Below are positions 51,591 to 61,321 of a stretch of DNA of 64,000 nucleotides, in pieces. The stretch is from Caulochytrium protostelioides (lineage: Eukaryota; Chytridiomycota; Caulochytriomycetes; Caulochytriales; Caulochytriaceae): positions 1-64,000 of the forward strand of contig ML014132.1 in NCBI GenBank assembly GCA_003615045.1, in the 5' to 3' direction. The translations under genes were made by a program, and so were the position numbers. The notes beneath the pieces are model-generated. The model saw only the letters and a program-made list of their open reading frames with translations, ran no database searches and was not told where the DNA came from. Positions within the stretch are counted from its first letter, which is position 1. The number at the start of each line of letters is the position of its first letter.

Positions 51591-54070
51591 CTCCACGCCC
51601 GCGCGGATGACGTCTCGAACCCACTGTTTATCGTCGCCCTAAGGATGAAATAGGTCCTGCCTTGAGCGACTCCCGAACAAGGAACGTTCTCGACACTCCG
51701 GAACACCAAGACCGCTCGGCGTGGGAAGTAATTTACGTCTGCTTGTTTCGGAGTTCTTGACCTTCGCGTCGACTTTGGCCTTCGCCGGATAGTTAGAAAC
51801 CAAAGGCCGGACCGCGTCGTCGAAATGATGTGGATCTCATATCGTTTTTTTAGAGCAAGGTCACCTTCTCACTCCAACGAGGGAAGTCTCCGTTGAGCTT
51901 AAGTAAGCCATCGAAGCCGCTCCTAATTTCATACGACTTTCCCCACGACATGCTTGCGACAGGGATGTCCTTATCAGCGTCACTGTAGCGCCTCGGTGGC
52001 TTCGGCAGAGGCCTTGTAAGGACGGCAACGCTCACATCAGCCGCGGTTCCTCGCCCGTGCGACATTCTGCAAGGAGATTGACGCATCGATCTGAATGACG
52101 ATAGGGGCGTTATAGTTTACTAACTTTTGGATCCACTAGCTGGCCTGCGGTCGATTGAGCTGTTGGTTAAATGCCTCGCCCCTAGGCAACCGGTTTTGGA
52201 GCCGTGCTGCTCGCCACAAAGTAGAGCGACCTGCGGATGCTTTTTTTTTTTGCAAGTGGACTGCCGCGGGTCTTCTGAATCATTTCTCTTGTATCGAGGG
52301 CCCCGGCGTCACACGGAGACAGCAGCCAACTTTCGCTTCAGCGTTCAGGGAATGAGATCATGATTATACCAGAAATCATAGATGGTCTCGATGCCGGTGT
52401 GACACGAGAAGGTGTCCCACTGTCACATTGTGTCAACCACAGCTCCCACCAAGCGCCATTGACAGAAAACAAAAAAGACCAAACACCATGCATAGACAGG
52501 GGGTTACCGCTGAACCCGCTCGTTCTTGTCCTCAGCAGTGATCTTATCGTTGTCTGTCGCTCTCTATCTAACCTCTCTATCTATATCTCTTCTTAGAAGC
52601 ACACGATGACTGCAAATGATTCTGGCTGCTTCAACCTTTTCAAAAGATCATCTTGACGGTGATGCCGAATTTAACTATGATGGGATCGTCTTGGACCTCC
52701 TTTCAGCCGTAGGGGCCCCTGCGTGTGCTGAGTCGGGGCCCCTAGCGTTTCTTCCCCGAAGAGCTCTGCGCGGTTCGCCTTTCCCTGCTTCCCTGCTTGG
52801 CAACAAAAATTGTCAACTCATGCTTGGCCTGCCGTGCAGCATCTGTGCTGAGCCGGTCTACCCTGCTGGCCACTGACATTATCCGGCCGCATTTCACGCC
52901 ATGGGCTCCGGCGCCTGGCCGCTCGAGCGCCCTGGCGGCGGAACCGAAGCTGCCCCTATGGCGACATCGGCGAGGAGGCATCAATGAACAGGGACGGCTA
53001 CGCCGCTCGACACTTCGCTCTACGCCCGACGACCAATGGCGACACTGAGCGACCACGGCACTGAGCAACCGCGACGCCGATGGTACGCCGCTTCCCGGCC
53101 ATTGTCTACTGGCTTTCCGCGCGGCGCTCTCGCTTGGGGTCCAAGCGGAGCCCAGGGGCGCTGAGCGCCGCTAGGAGTCTGACTGACGCCTGACCCCAGC
53201 GCGATCCTCGAGATTTCAGCGACCTCCGAGTGGACTTCTATCCCGTCTTTTCCTTCTCAAGTGGCCGCCGGCCAACAATGCTGGCTGCCCAGGGTGCTGT
53301 TGGGCAGCAGGGTCCTCACCGCCCGCTGCGCTCGGCGCAGGGCTCAGCGTCATGGCACGCGCCGCGCGTTCCCGTCGGCCGTCGGAGTCTCATTCGTCTC
53401 ATCCCTCGGCCGTGCTCAGGCTATACGGCCTAGCGACGGCGTCGAAGGCAGCACCAGCAACACCAGCCGCGGGTCCCGCGTCATGCCCGCGAAAAAGAAT
53501 CGCCGACATGTGTCGAGGGAAGGGCGGGGGAAGGGGAGTGCGTTGCTTCGCCATTCAGCGCGTGAAGTTCAGGACGCCGAGCCGGTGACGGCCGCGCCGT
53601 CACGGCATCGGGGGTGGCCACAGAGCACCGCTGATGCCATCACGGCCTCGCTCGGCCGGGACTCGGTCGGGACTAGGAGTCGTGGACGCGGCTCAAGCGG
53701 TTCCGGAGGGCTATCAGAAGGATGGCGAGCTCAGCAACCGCGCCGTCGACGCCCGGCCCGAGGATGCTGCGGCCCCACCGCACGCGCCTGGTTGTTCTTT
53801 CTCTTCTGCGCGTGCACCTGACCCCCGCGCACGGGGGAGGGAAGCGGCTTTCCCTGGCGAGCGGGCGAATGCTGCGTCCAAACGGTTGGGCCAGGCTGGA
53901 GCCGCGAGAAGCTTGGGACACGGCCCCCCAAACCCTCTGCGACAGGCTGCAATGCGATACGATGCGATGCGAGACGACGCGGGACAGGACAAGGGAGGGC
54001 CTGGCTGAGCGTGCGAACAGCGTTTCGGGCCTGCCGGTCCCAGCTTGGCCTCCCGTATGCGCTGCCCTCC

Positions 54071-54119
54071 CCATGCCAACCCATGCTATGCCATGCCATG
54101 CTATGCCATGCCATGCTCT
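54071..54119. repeat. (CCATG/CTATG)n pentanucleotide repeat
   Basis: About nine degenerate 5-bp units (CCATG with CTATG variants) in non-coding DNA. This is a second pentanucleotide array with a different unit from the one at 7.0 kb. Confidence 0.85.
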
Positions 54120-54713
54120 GCGTAACATTGCGCGACGCATCGTTGCGAATGGGATGGTGGTGCGGCGACGGACCGGCAGCTCCCCCAGCTGGCCCTCCCA
54201 GCCGGCAATGCCCGGGTCTCCCGAAGGCGGTTCGACTGGGAGGCTTCTGTTGACCGACGCGGAAACGACCAGGGGGAGCGAGAGGCCGTGTGCAATGTAC
54301 CGACAGTTCTGACAAATCGCAGGCATTTCCGATGGCATCATCGGCCAGTGATGCCTTCCGTTGCAGGGTGCATCCTCAAAGGACGTCGGCATCGAATCCC
54401 GAGAACGATGTTAGCGCTGAGGGCGTTGGGTTCGAATTGCAGTGTTTTGACCACCTCGCTTGTACACTGTCGCTCGTCACTCGTCGCCACTTCTTGACGT
54501 GGGGCGTTGCTCTCCCTCGCTGTTCAGCGGTGTTCTATCTCAAGACCGCTGCGACCCATCGTTTCTTGCCCCTCTTCAAGCACGAGCCGACCCCGCCTTG
54601 GGCGCATACTTAACCGTTGCTTCGCATCCATCAACTGTCCCGGGGACGCGTTCCTTCTTTTCATCTGTCCCCGACAGACCAATTCTGGAGCCGAGTGGAA
54701 CTCCGACGCATCC

Positions 54714-54745
54714 CGACCCGATTTGACCCGATTTGACCCGACTCG
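54714..54745. repeat. (GACCCGATTT)n decamer repeat
   Basis: Three tandem 10-bp units (the third ends GACCCGACTC) 30-60 bp upstream of the start codon at 54775, so within the 5' UTR or core promoter of that gene. Confidence 0.85.
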
Positions 54746-54774
54746 AGGCCGCCCACCTCCGACACCACTCCACG

Positions 54775-55767
54775 ATGGCCGTCATACTCCACTCCTCGTG
54801 GCGGCTCTGCGTGACGAGTCTCGCAGTGCTTGCCACCGCCGTGATGCTGGCATCGAGCACGCCACTGGCGTCGCCTGCCCCCGAGACGACGTCGTCGTCA
54901 CCGACGACGACGGCGGCGCCGTTCGTGAACCCTGCGGCGCTGCTCCAGATGGATGCGGCGTCCGTGGCCGACATTGCCGTGACGATCGGCCGCGGGGCCG
55001 TGGCGCCGGCGTCGTCCCTGAGCCGGGAACAGCAGCTGAAGCTCCATCTGCGGCAGGTCGCATCGGACCTCCAGAAGAAGGTCGAGGCCGGCCAGCCGGT
55101 GCTGGACCGGGGGTTGATCGATGCACAGCCGTCAGTGCGCGCAATGCGCAAGACGTATGGCGACGCGGCCGTCGACGCGGAAATCCAGACGCTGGAGCAC
55201 CACGCGGTCAGCAACAGCCACGTAGATGCGGTAGGCCACGCCGTTCTAGAAGCGGTGAGCGGGTTTATGGCCGAGCACTACACACCGGAAACCACACCCC
55301 ACGACGTGTCGGCATCAGAGATCAAGCTCGCGAGCCAGCGCGTGCTCCGCTTCGCTCACCTTGCCAGCCAGCGTTCGCTGCGCTACGACCAGGCCCAGTA
55401 CGAGCGCGAGGCCAAGGCGTACATGGAGGCGCAGAAGCAGAACGGTAACCTGACCTTGGGTCTCGTGGGTGGCGTCATCGCCACCATCGCCATCACGGCG
55501 GTGGTCCTGCACGCTCTGTGGGGCGCCATGGCGGCGGGCAGCTTCGGCTGGATGTGGGGCGTTTTCGTCACCATTATGTCGTTCGGGTTGTCCTTCTACA
55601 TGATGTTCATGATCTTCCGCCACGTCCGCAACAACCGTGTGCCTGAGATCCCGCCTGGCACCGTGCCGCCTAAGCAAGCGTTGAGAAGGCGCGACGAGAT
55701 GAGCACCGGCTTTGCCCCGCTGCCCATCGCGTCGGAGAACACGAATGAGACCCTCACCGTCCTCTAA
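54775..55767 (+). CDS. Orphan membrane protein: signal peptide plus two TM helices
   Basis: 330 aa from the ATG at 54775. A cleavable-looking signal peptide (about 1-28; LCVTSLAVLATAVMLASS) is followed by a short Ser/Thr/Pro linker and a ~170-residue lumenal/extracellular helical region with predicted coiled-coil character (REQQLKLHLRQVASDLQKKVE). A charged stretch (QYEREAKAYMEAQKQNG) precedes two membrane helices at about 226-248 and 259-283. A ~45-residue tail follows, rich in Pro and basic residues (IPPGTVPPKQALRRRDE). Third positions are strongly G/C, as in known genes here. No family recognised. The two closely spaced C-terminal helices put both ends of the mature chain on the same side. 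An ER or Golgi location is plausible but unproven. Confidence 0.75.
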   Translation: MAVILHSSWRLCVTSLAVLATAVMLASSTPLASPAPETTSSSPTTTAAPFVNPAALLQMDAASVADIAVTIGRGAVAPASSLSREQQLKLHLRQVASDLQKKVEAGQPVLDRGLIDAQPSVRAMRKTYGDAAVDAEIQTLEHHAVSNSHVDAVGHAVLEAVSGFMAEHYTPETTPHDVSASEIKLASQRVLRFAHLASQRSLRYDQAQYEREAKAYMEAQKQNGNLTLGLVGGVIATIAITAVVLHALWGAMAAGSFGWMWGVFVTIMSFGLSFYMMFMIFRHVRNNRVPEIPPGTVPPKQALRRRDEMSTGFAPLPIASENTNETLTVL

Positions 55768-56299
55768 GGCGACGGACAGACGAAAAGACGGATAGACAGC
55801 CTTGGACCCTCGCATCGCACTATCATAATCGCCTGCTGTTTCTCGATGCTTGGAAAAAAGCAGGATTTTCCATGGCTCATGCCTACCAATTCTCCGTGTA
55901 CGCATGGGCACGTGTGGCCAAGCGCAGACGTCTGGAGCGTGCCTACCCCTCCTTATTTTTATGATATAATGCTGCACACACTGAACGTCATACCGTCGAC
56001 GACATCGACGGCGGATGGCCCGCGAAGACACTGATGGCGATGGCGACAATGACGATGGTAGCGACGGGAACCGCACGGTGCGCCGTAACACGAGGTTAGC
56101 GAACCCGCCTTCGGTCGTCGCCCAGACGGGGGTGGCGGGCATGCAGCATAGCCACTAAGTTCGTCGCGCACAATGGCGACAAGGTCCGCGTGCGAGTACC
56201 ACGCCCACCCGACGTAGCCGACATCGCAGGCCGCGCGCCGCGGGCGGTCCATCGTGTCGCGGAACCGCTGAACACTGCCGGCCGTCAACGTGGTGCCGG
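55768..56299. other. Intergenic before Fanzor relic
   Basis: It contains the 3' end of the two-TM gene and an AT-rich patch (TTATTTTTATGATATAAT near 55953). There is no gene, and no Fanzor similarity until about 56300. Confidence 0.5.
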
Positions 56300-57630
56300 G
56301 GGCCCAGAGGCGCACTCACACTGTGAGCCTCGACAGCTCTGCGCTGCATGAGCTGTTGAAGGATCTCAAGGTGGCCTGCAACGAGAAGACCTTCAGGGCC
56401 ACCCTGGCCACCCTGCGACCTTCATGGCCGCAGATCAGTTTGCGGCCACCCTGGCGTTCCACAAGCTAACAGAAGGCAATGGCCTCACGTTTTCTCAAAC
56501 CGGGGACAGCGACGGTATCAACGTGTGCGTGCAATTACGGCGCCAGAGGAAGGTGTCCGAAGCCGTCCCGATTGTCACGGCCACCCCCGGGGCCAGGAAC
56601 CCCTTGGCAGGCAGCCTCCATCAGGCCAAGCACCCCTTAGCAGACATCCTATATAAGTACTGCATCATCGGGAACGACCCGGGCCGAACCAACATTTTCT
56701 ATATGGCCACGTAGCGACGGCCCGAGAAACCGTCCGATGATCCCGTCGTCAGCTGGAAGCTGACCTCAGTACTATGCGGAGGCCGACATAAGAGCCGCCC
56801 AAAAGCAGTCAGTGACGTGGCAGCGCGATTTCCAGGAGCCGCTGCAGCAGCTGTCGGCCGTGAGCTCCAAAGGTACAGCGCTCGCCGCGCACCACCAATT
56901 CCTGGAGGCGAGGCTTGCCACGCCCGAGCCCCTGTGGATCGAGTACCTGAAGCCGCGCTGGGCACGCCAGCGCCTGCGGCGGTACGGAGGCAAGCAGCGC
57001 ATGTTTGCCCAGTTCTTGAACCGCGTCGCCAAGGGGGAAGCCACGGAGATGAAGCCCGTGGTCGCTGAAGTGATGATCTCCAATGGGGCCTCCAGGTTTA
57101 CCCCGGGAGGCAAGGGCAAGATTGTCATCCCCACAGCTTGCGCGTACCAGGGGTGTGCCCAGCGCCGCCGCATCGTCCTGGTCGACGGATTCCAGTCGAC
57201 CCAGAGGCATGCCGAGACGAATCGGAACCTGACAAAGGCGCATATCTGGACCACGGCGGTCGTGCCGAGGTCTCGCGCGTCCCGGGCGGGCGCCCACCCC
57301 ACCGCGCCGATGGAGGTCGACCGGGTCCTCCCGATTGGGGTGTATGCCCAGCCGAATGGGGCCCTGAAACCCGGTCAACGCCGGCGCGAGGGGACCGTGG
57401 TCCGCGGTTTGCTGTGGTGTGAACCCACCAACGGCAAGTTTGTGAACCGCGATCTCAATGCGGCGGTGAACATCCGACGCTGCCTGGCCATACCCGTCAT
57501 ACCGAAGGCGTTGTGCTGCCATCCTGGGCCCGTTTCATAACTCAATGCCCTACTGCCTCTGTGGGGGAACCCTTGGGACGTCCGGGAGGGGATGCAGTGC
57601 GTGCTGGGTCAGGGAGGGGGCCTGACGTTC
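56300..57630 (+). pseudogene. Degenerate Fanzor relic, plus strand
   Basis: The most 3'-complete copy. It begins in a segment like LDSSALHELLKDLKVACNEKTF, then shifts frame by a short local duplication (GCCACCCTG) into FAATLAFHKL and GDSDGINVCVQ. RuvC-I IGNDPGR follows (Asp codon 56676-56678), the canonical DPG form. A stop (56712-56714) and a frameshift interrupt the linker. After that an open frame runs TWQRDFQEPLQQL, LWIEYLKPRWARQ, VAEVMISNGASRFTPGGKGK, PTACAYQGCAQ, VLVDGF, GLLWCEPTN and FVNRDLNAAVNIRRC (Asp codon 57451-57453), ending TAA at 57538-57540. About 90 nt of conserved 3' flank follow. No CxxC zinc knuckle is seen before GLLWC. N-terminal blocks present in the other copies are missing, so it is 5'-truncated. 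Confidence 0.75.
57153..57625 (+). repeat. ~475-bp Fanzor 3' block, partner of 50527-51002
   Basis: The plus-oriented member of the inverted pair. It spans the last ~385 nt of the relic coding sequence plus ~85 nt of 3' flank. Sequence left of 57153 is homologous to the partner only at low identity, so the near-identity is confined to this block. Confidence 0.9.
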
Positions 57631-59321
57631 TTTTTAGTGACTATAGTATTCAGCCTGTTTAAGGTGTAAAAGATGCTTTAAGACGTCGCCCTCGCTTGCC
57701 TCACCCTCACGGCCCAAACGACGTAAGCGAGACATCGCCTCCCGCCCTCGGCCGCGTCCATCCAAGGCGCACGTCAGGGCGGATCTTGGGGGAGTGGTCA
57801 TGCGTCTTGTATCATCCGTCCACGGATTTGAAGACCGTTCGATGCTTGCCAACCGTGTTCCTGTGGCCGGCACATCCCTCTGTTGAGCCGCTGCTTGCGG
57901 CAAGAGGTACCTTGGCCTGGGGCAAGCACGCGGCCAAGAAGCGCGGTGAATCTGTGTGGGGAGGGTTCGCATGCGGCGCAGCAGACCGGCGTTACCACCA
58001 CGCTGCAAAGTCCTCTTTTTCAGGAACGAGGCCAATGCAGAAGAAGACGACCGACGCCCTATAGTCCAGAGGACGACGGAGCCCGATGGCGGTACCCCTG
58101 CCACCCATGCGTGGGACCCGTAGAATCACATCATCGACGTTGAGCGCGCCACGGCGGGTGCCCGCCACGGCTAAGCTGGTCCCCAGCCCCCCAGATGGAG
58201 GCAAGTCGCGGGAAAACAAAATTAACTTTGGGCCGGAGAGTCCAGCGTTCCACTCAAAGAAGCATCCGGGCGGTAAGAGAAGGAAGTGAATGATCCTTAT
58301 TTTTGATTCTTCACCCGTCGGTCGTGAGCCGGCGCTGACCATGGCGGCGGGGGAGGGTGAGGGGGTCGGCGGGCAGGCGGGCCATCGTCTGGGAATGCGT
58401 CAGAAGGAAGGGAGCTGAGGATTGCCTGCACGACTTGGACGGTCTCGAGGGGCCTGGGCGATGGCAGCACCGCCGTGCGATGGCCCCGCCCTTGGCGTTC
58501 TGACGCGGCTGGCGGAGGCGTCGGAGGAGCCTGTGACATTCGCCGACCCCATGCTCGTCGAGACCTCTCCGCGGGGGAGTATGCCGGACCACAGGAGACA
58601 TGGCCGACGAGGGCGCAGCGCTGGACATCGCAGCGGCCGCCCGCGTTGTGGCGCGACACGGAAACAACGAAAGGCGGTGGCGGCCGGAGGCGTCGCGATG
58701 CGATGCACGGCCATGCGAGGCGAGGCGAGGCGATGCGGATCGCCGATTACTGAGACGGCAGCGCCCCGAGAGGACACGCGAAGCGACTGTCCGCGGCGGC
58801 CTCAGGCCGCGGCGGCCTCAGCATCTCGCCCGATGATCCGAGACCCTCGACGCCGCCTCATGTTGGCCGCGCGACGAGCGATCCTCGCCGACGCCGGCCA
58901 CGACGGGGTCCCGGGGTACGCCGCTGGAGCAGGCCATGAGGCAGGGCGAACCAAGGACCGGGGACGAGGCGTCCTCGGACGCGATCGCTGGATCCTGGAA
59001 CGGCGGAGGGGTGCATGACATCACCGGCGGGTCGGGATCGCGCATGTAAAAGAGCCGACCTGATTTCCGCTCAACCACAACCACTCGCCGGTGTTGCAGG
59101 AACCCATCCGGGACTTGCCCTTTCTTTTTGATGTGAGGAGCCTGGCCGCCATACGGGGACACGGCGACTGCAATATACACCAAACACCGACATCAACATC
59201 TAGTTCAATCGACCTCGAACCTTCACGTTTATCGACAGAGCAGCGCGTCGTCGTTTCATCCCCGCGTCTCCGTTCCAGGCTTCCGTGCCATTTTGAGGAT
59301 CTCTCGCCAGCGCATCGCACA
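57631..59321. other. Intergenic, no gene supported
   Basis: 1.7 kb with open but motif-free frames on both strands. It carries a short GAGGC/GATGC repeat (58714-58737) and a local GGCCGCGGCGGCCTCA duplication (about 58797-58822). The last ~200 bp are less GC-rich and probably hold the promoter and 5' UTR of the CRH-like gene. Confidence 0.45.
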
Positions 59322-60386
59322 ATGGCCCCCTACTCGTCGTATATGGCTGCAGCCACCGTGGCCCTCGCCATGATGGCGTCGGCGCCCGTGGCCTCAGCCG
59401 CCGACTCGCTGACCAACCAGTGCATGACCGGCAAATACAAGTTCAGCGCCGACCGCACCTACACACGCTCGAACGCGGTTGACATCTACGACCCCTCGAT
59501 CGACGTTAGCGGGTATGATTTCGCGATCGACTACTCGTCGTCGAACGTCGCCTTTGACGGCGACGCGATGCTGCTGCGCCTCTCGCCGCCGCCCGGCGAC
59601 ACGACGCGCGGTGAAGGCGTCCGCATCGCCCACACCCGCCCGGTCCTGTACGGCCGCTACAGCGCCGCCATCACGGCGCCTAAGGCGGCGCTCGGCGGTG
59701 TCGTGACGACGTTCATTACCATGTCCGAAGAGAAGGACGAGATCGACTGGGAGATCGTCGGCGCCAGCGGCACGACCGCGCAGTCGAACGTCTTCTTCCG
59801 CGGCGTCCCGGAGACCGGCGTCTGGGGCGGCACTCACGATGTCGGTGGCCAGACTGACGAGACCCACGTCTATACGATCGACTGGAAGCCCGACGTGGTG
59901 GTGTGGTCCATCGACGGGAAGGAAGTCCGCCGCCACACCAAGGCCGGGTCGGAGTTTGAGTCGGATCTGACGCGCGCCGCCGGCTACTCGGGCAAGGTGC
60001 AGTGGTTCCCGACGACACCGAGTATGATTCAGTTCTCGGTGTGGGACGGCGGCAACGCCCCCGACCCCGGCACCGCCCGCTGGGCTGGTGGCCCCATTGA
60101 CTTCAGCAACGACATCAGGGCCAAGTACGAGTACCTCGATGTCCAGTGCTACGACGACAGCGGCAAGGAGGTTGCCGCAGCCGCCGGCGCCAAGGCCATC
60201 GGCCTCTCCGGCGGCTCGAACAACGCGACCGCCACGTCGCTGAAGACGACGGTCGGTGCCGGGATGGCCGGTGGCACCACCACGCTGCCCAGTTTGAGCG
60301 GCGTGTCCAACTTCAAGCCAAGCTCCTTTGTGACGACGGCGCTCGCCTTCGCGGGCGCGGTCGCCATGTCGTCTTTCATCTTTTAA
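59322..60386 (+). CDS. CRH-family GH16 cell-wall transglycosylase, GPI-type
   Basis: Probably cross-links chitin to beta-glucan in the wall. 354 aa from the ATG at 59322 (the frame is open further upstream but the conserved part starts here). Features: signal peptide (about 1-27; ATVALAMMASAPVASA), then a GH16 jelly roll with the catalytic ExDxE motif DEIDWE (Glu 140 nucleophile, Asp 142, Glu 144 acid/base). The flanking SEEKDEIDWEIVG and FFRGVPETGVWGG and the later VYTIDWKPDVVVWSIDGK and SVWDGGNAP are typical of Crh1/Utr2. The C-terminal Ser/Thr/Gly region ends in a hydrophobic tail (FVTTALAFAGAVAMSSFIF) that looks like a GPI-attachment signal. No chitin-binding module. Confidence 0.93.
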   Translation: MAPYSSYMAAATVALAMMASAPVASAADSLTNQCMTGKYKFSADRTYTRSNAVDIYDPSIDVSGYDFAIDYSSSNVAFDGDAMLLRLSPPPGDTTRGEGVRIAHTRPVLYGRYSAAITAPKAALGGVVTTFITMSEEKDEIDWEIVGASGTTAQSNVFFRGVPETGVWGGTHDVGGQTDETHVYTIDWKPDVVVWSIDGKEVRRHTKAGSEFESDLTRAAGYSGKVQWFPTTPSMIQFSVWDGGNAPDPGTARWAGGPIDFSNDIRAKYEYLDVQCYDDSGKEVAAAAGAKAIGLSGGSNNATATSLKTTVGAGMAGGTTTLPSLSGVSNFKPSSFVTTALAFAGAVAMSSFIF

Positions 60387-60892
60387 AGTAGGAAATGAAA
60401 AAAAAAATAGAAACTGGCCTTTTTCGTGGTTGAAATCGCCTTAGCTCTCATAAATGGCTGTCGAAGTCGCGGATGGCGGACGGAACGTGGTGGAAGTCAT
60501 TTGGAGGACGCGGTGAGCGGGCCTGAAAAGTCTCTGTGGAGGGATCGGAGACCACAAAAACTCGAATGAGCGGGTCCTCGGGATCTGGGCTTTGTTGCTC
60601 CCCAGCGAAGCTGCAGAGAGGCAGTGTGGCCAGCATCGCAACGCAACGACGAGCGATCGATGGGCGGCTCTGTTTCAACCCGGCCGAGAGTCCAAAGACC
60701 CGCGTTCAATCCGCCTCTTCTGCTCCATCATGCAGATGGCTTGCACGACGGCGCTGGCGTTCCTGTCGTTCTACGGTGATCGATGAGGTCTGGACTACCC
60801 AAGGATGTATATAAATCTAAAGCATGTGGAGTCGGCACGCGAGGGTCGTAGTCAGACACTTAATATGAGTTGAGATCCCCGATATGAGTCTG
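60387..60892. other. Intergenic, no gene supported
   Basis: The 3' flank of the CRH gene, with a poly-A run just after the stop (about 60398-60409). No other structure is seen until the Fanzor fragment at 60893. Confidence 0.5.
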
Positions 60893-60985
60893 CTGGCGAA
60901 CCGCGACCTCAATGCCGCCCTGCACATCCGACGCTGCCCGGCCTCGCCCGCTAGGCCTGCGGCGCTGTACCGTTTCGGATGCCAC
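60893..60985 (+). pseudogene. Fanzor RuvC-III fragment
   Basis: A short isolated match to the C-terminal part of the other copies: ANRDLNAALHIRRC (RuvC-III Asp codon 60905-60907), then ASPARPAALYRFG aligned with the same tail at 57.5 kb. Codon-level similarity to 57445-57520 is clear. No upstream or downstream Fanzor sequence remains. NRDLNAALHIRRC is closer to the generic TnpB/Fanzor motif than the two near-identical copies are, so it may come from a different subfamily. Confidence 0.6.
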
Positions 60986-61321
60986 GACAGGTTGCAGTCC
61001 CTGGCCGGCAAGTGCGTCCGATGCTCAACCGAACGTGGACGGCCTCCTGGAGGGACCCCCTGGGGGGGCTGTAAGCGGATCATGGTGTTCGTGTTGGGTT
61101 CTCTCACGGGAAAGTCTATATTTACCCGAAAAAAGTGTGCCTGGGAGTCACCGGGTAAGGGCATACGAGGGTATGCCCTCACAGTGGCGGGTCAAGCAGA
61201 ACCCCACGCAGCCGGACATTTGATGAACCGATCAGAGGGATTAGCGGCCTAACGAGGACGCTGATCCCAAATAATGCGACGTGATTGAGGAGACAACTCT
61301 CCATATTCTCGACTGATGACT
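60986..61321. other. Spacer before MAPKKK-like gene
   Basis: No gene seen. It contains a GGGTGA/CGAGGG-rich stretch and presumably the terminator region of the minus-strand kinase gene. Confidence 0.45.

Larger units (their letters stand above)
51591..54774. other. Intergenic, no gene supported
   Basis: 3.2 kb. The part from about 51.7 to 52.7 kb is less GC-rich than the rest and contains a short minus-strand stretch near 51850-51950. Its translation (KLNGDFPRWSEKVTLL) is reminiscent of copia-type gag, too short to call. A stretch at 53.9-54.12 kb carries two clusters of short CATG/GATGC repeats. Nothing else stands out on either strand. Confidence 0.45.

Noticed and set aside
58422-59018. 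198-codon plus-strand frame before the CRH gene
   Set aside because: Arg/Ala/Gly-rich composition arising from GAGGC-type repeats; no motif.
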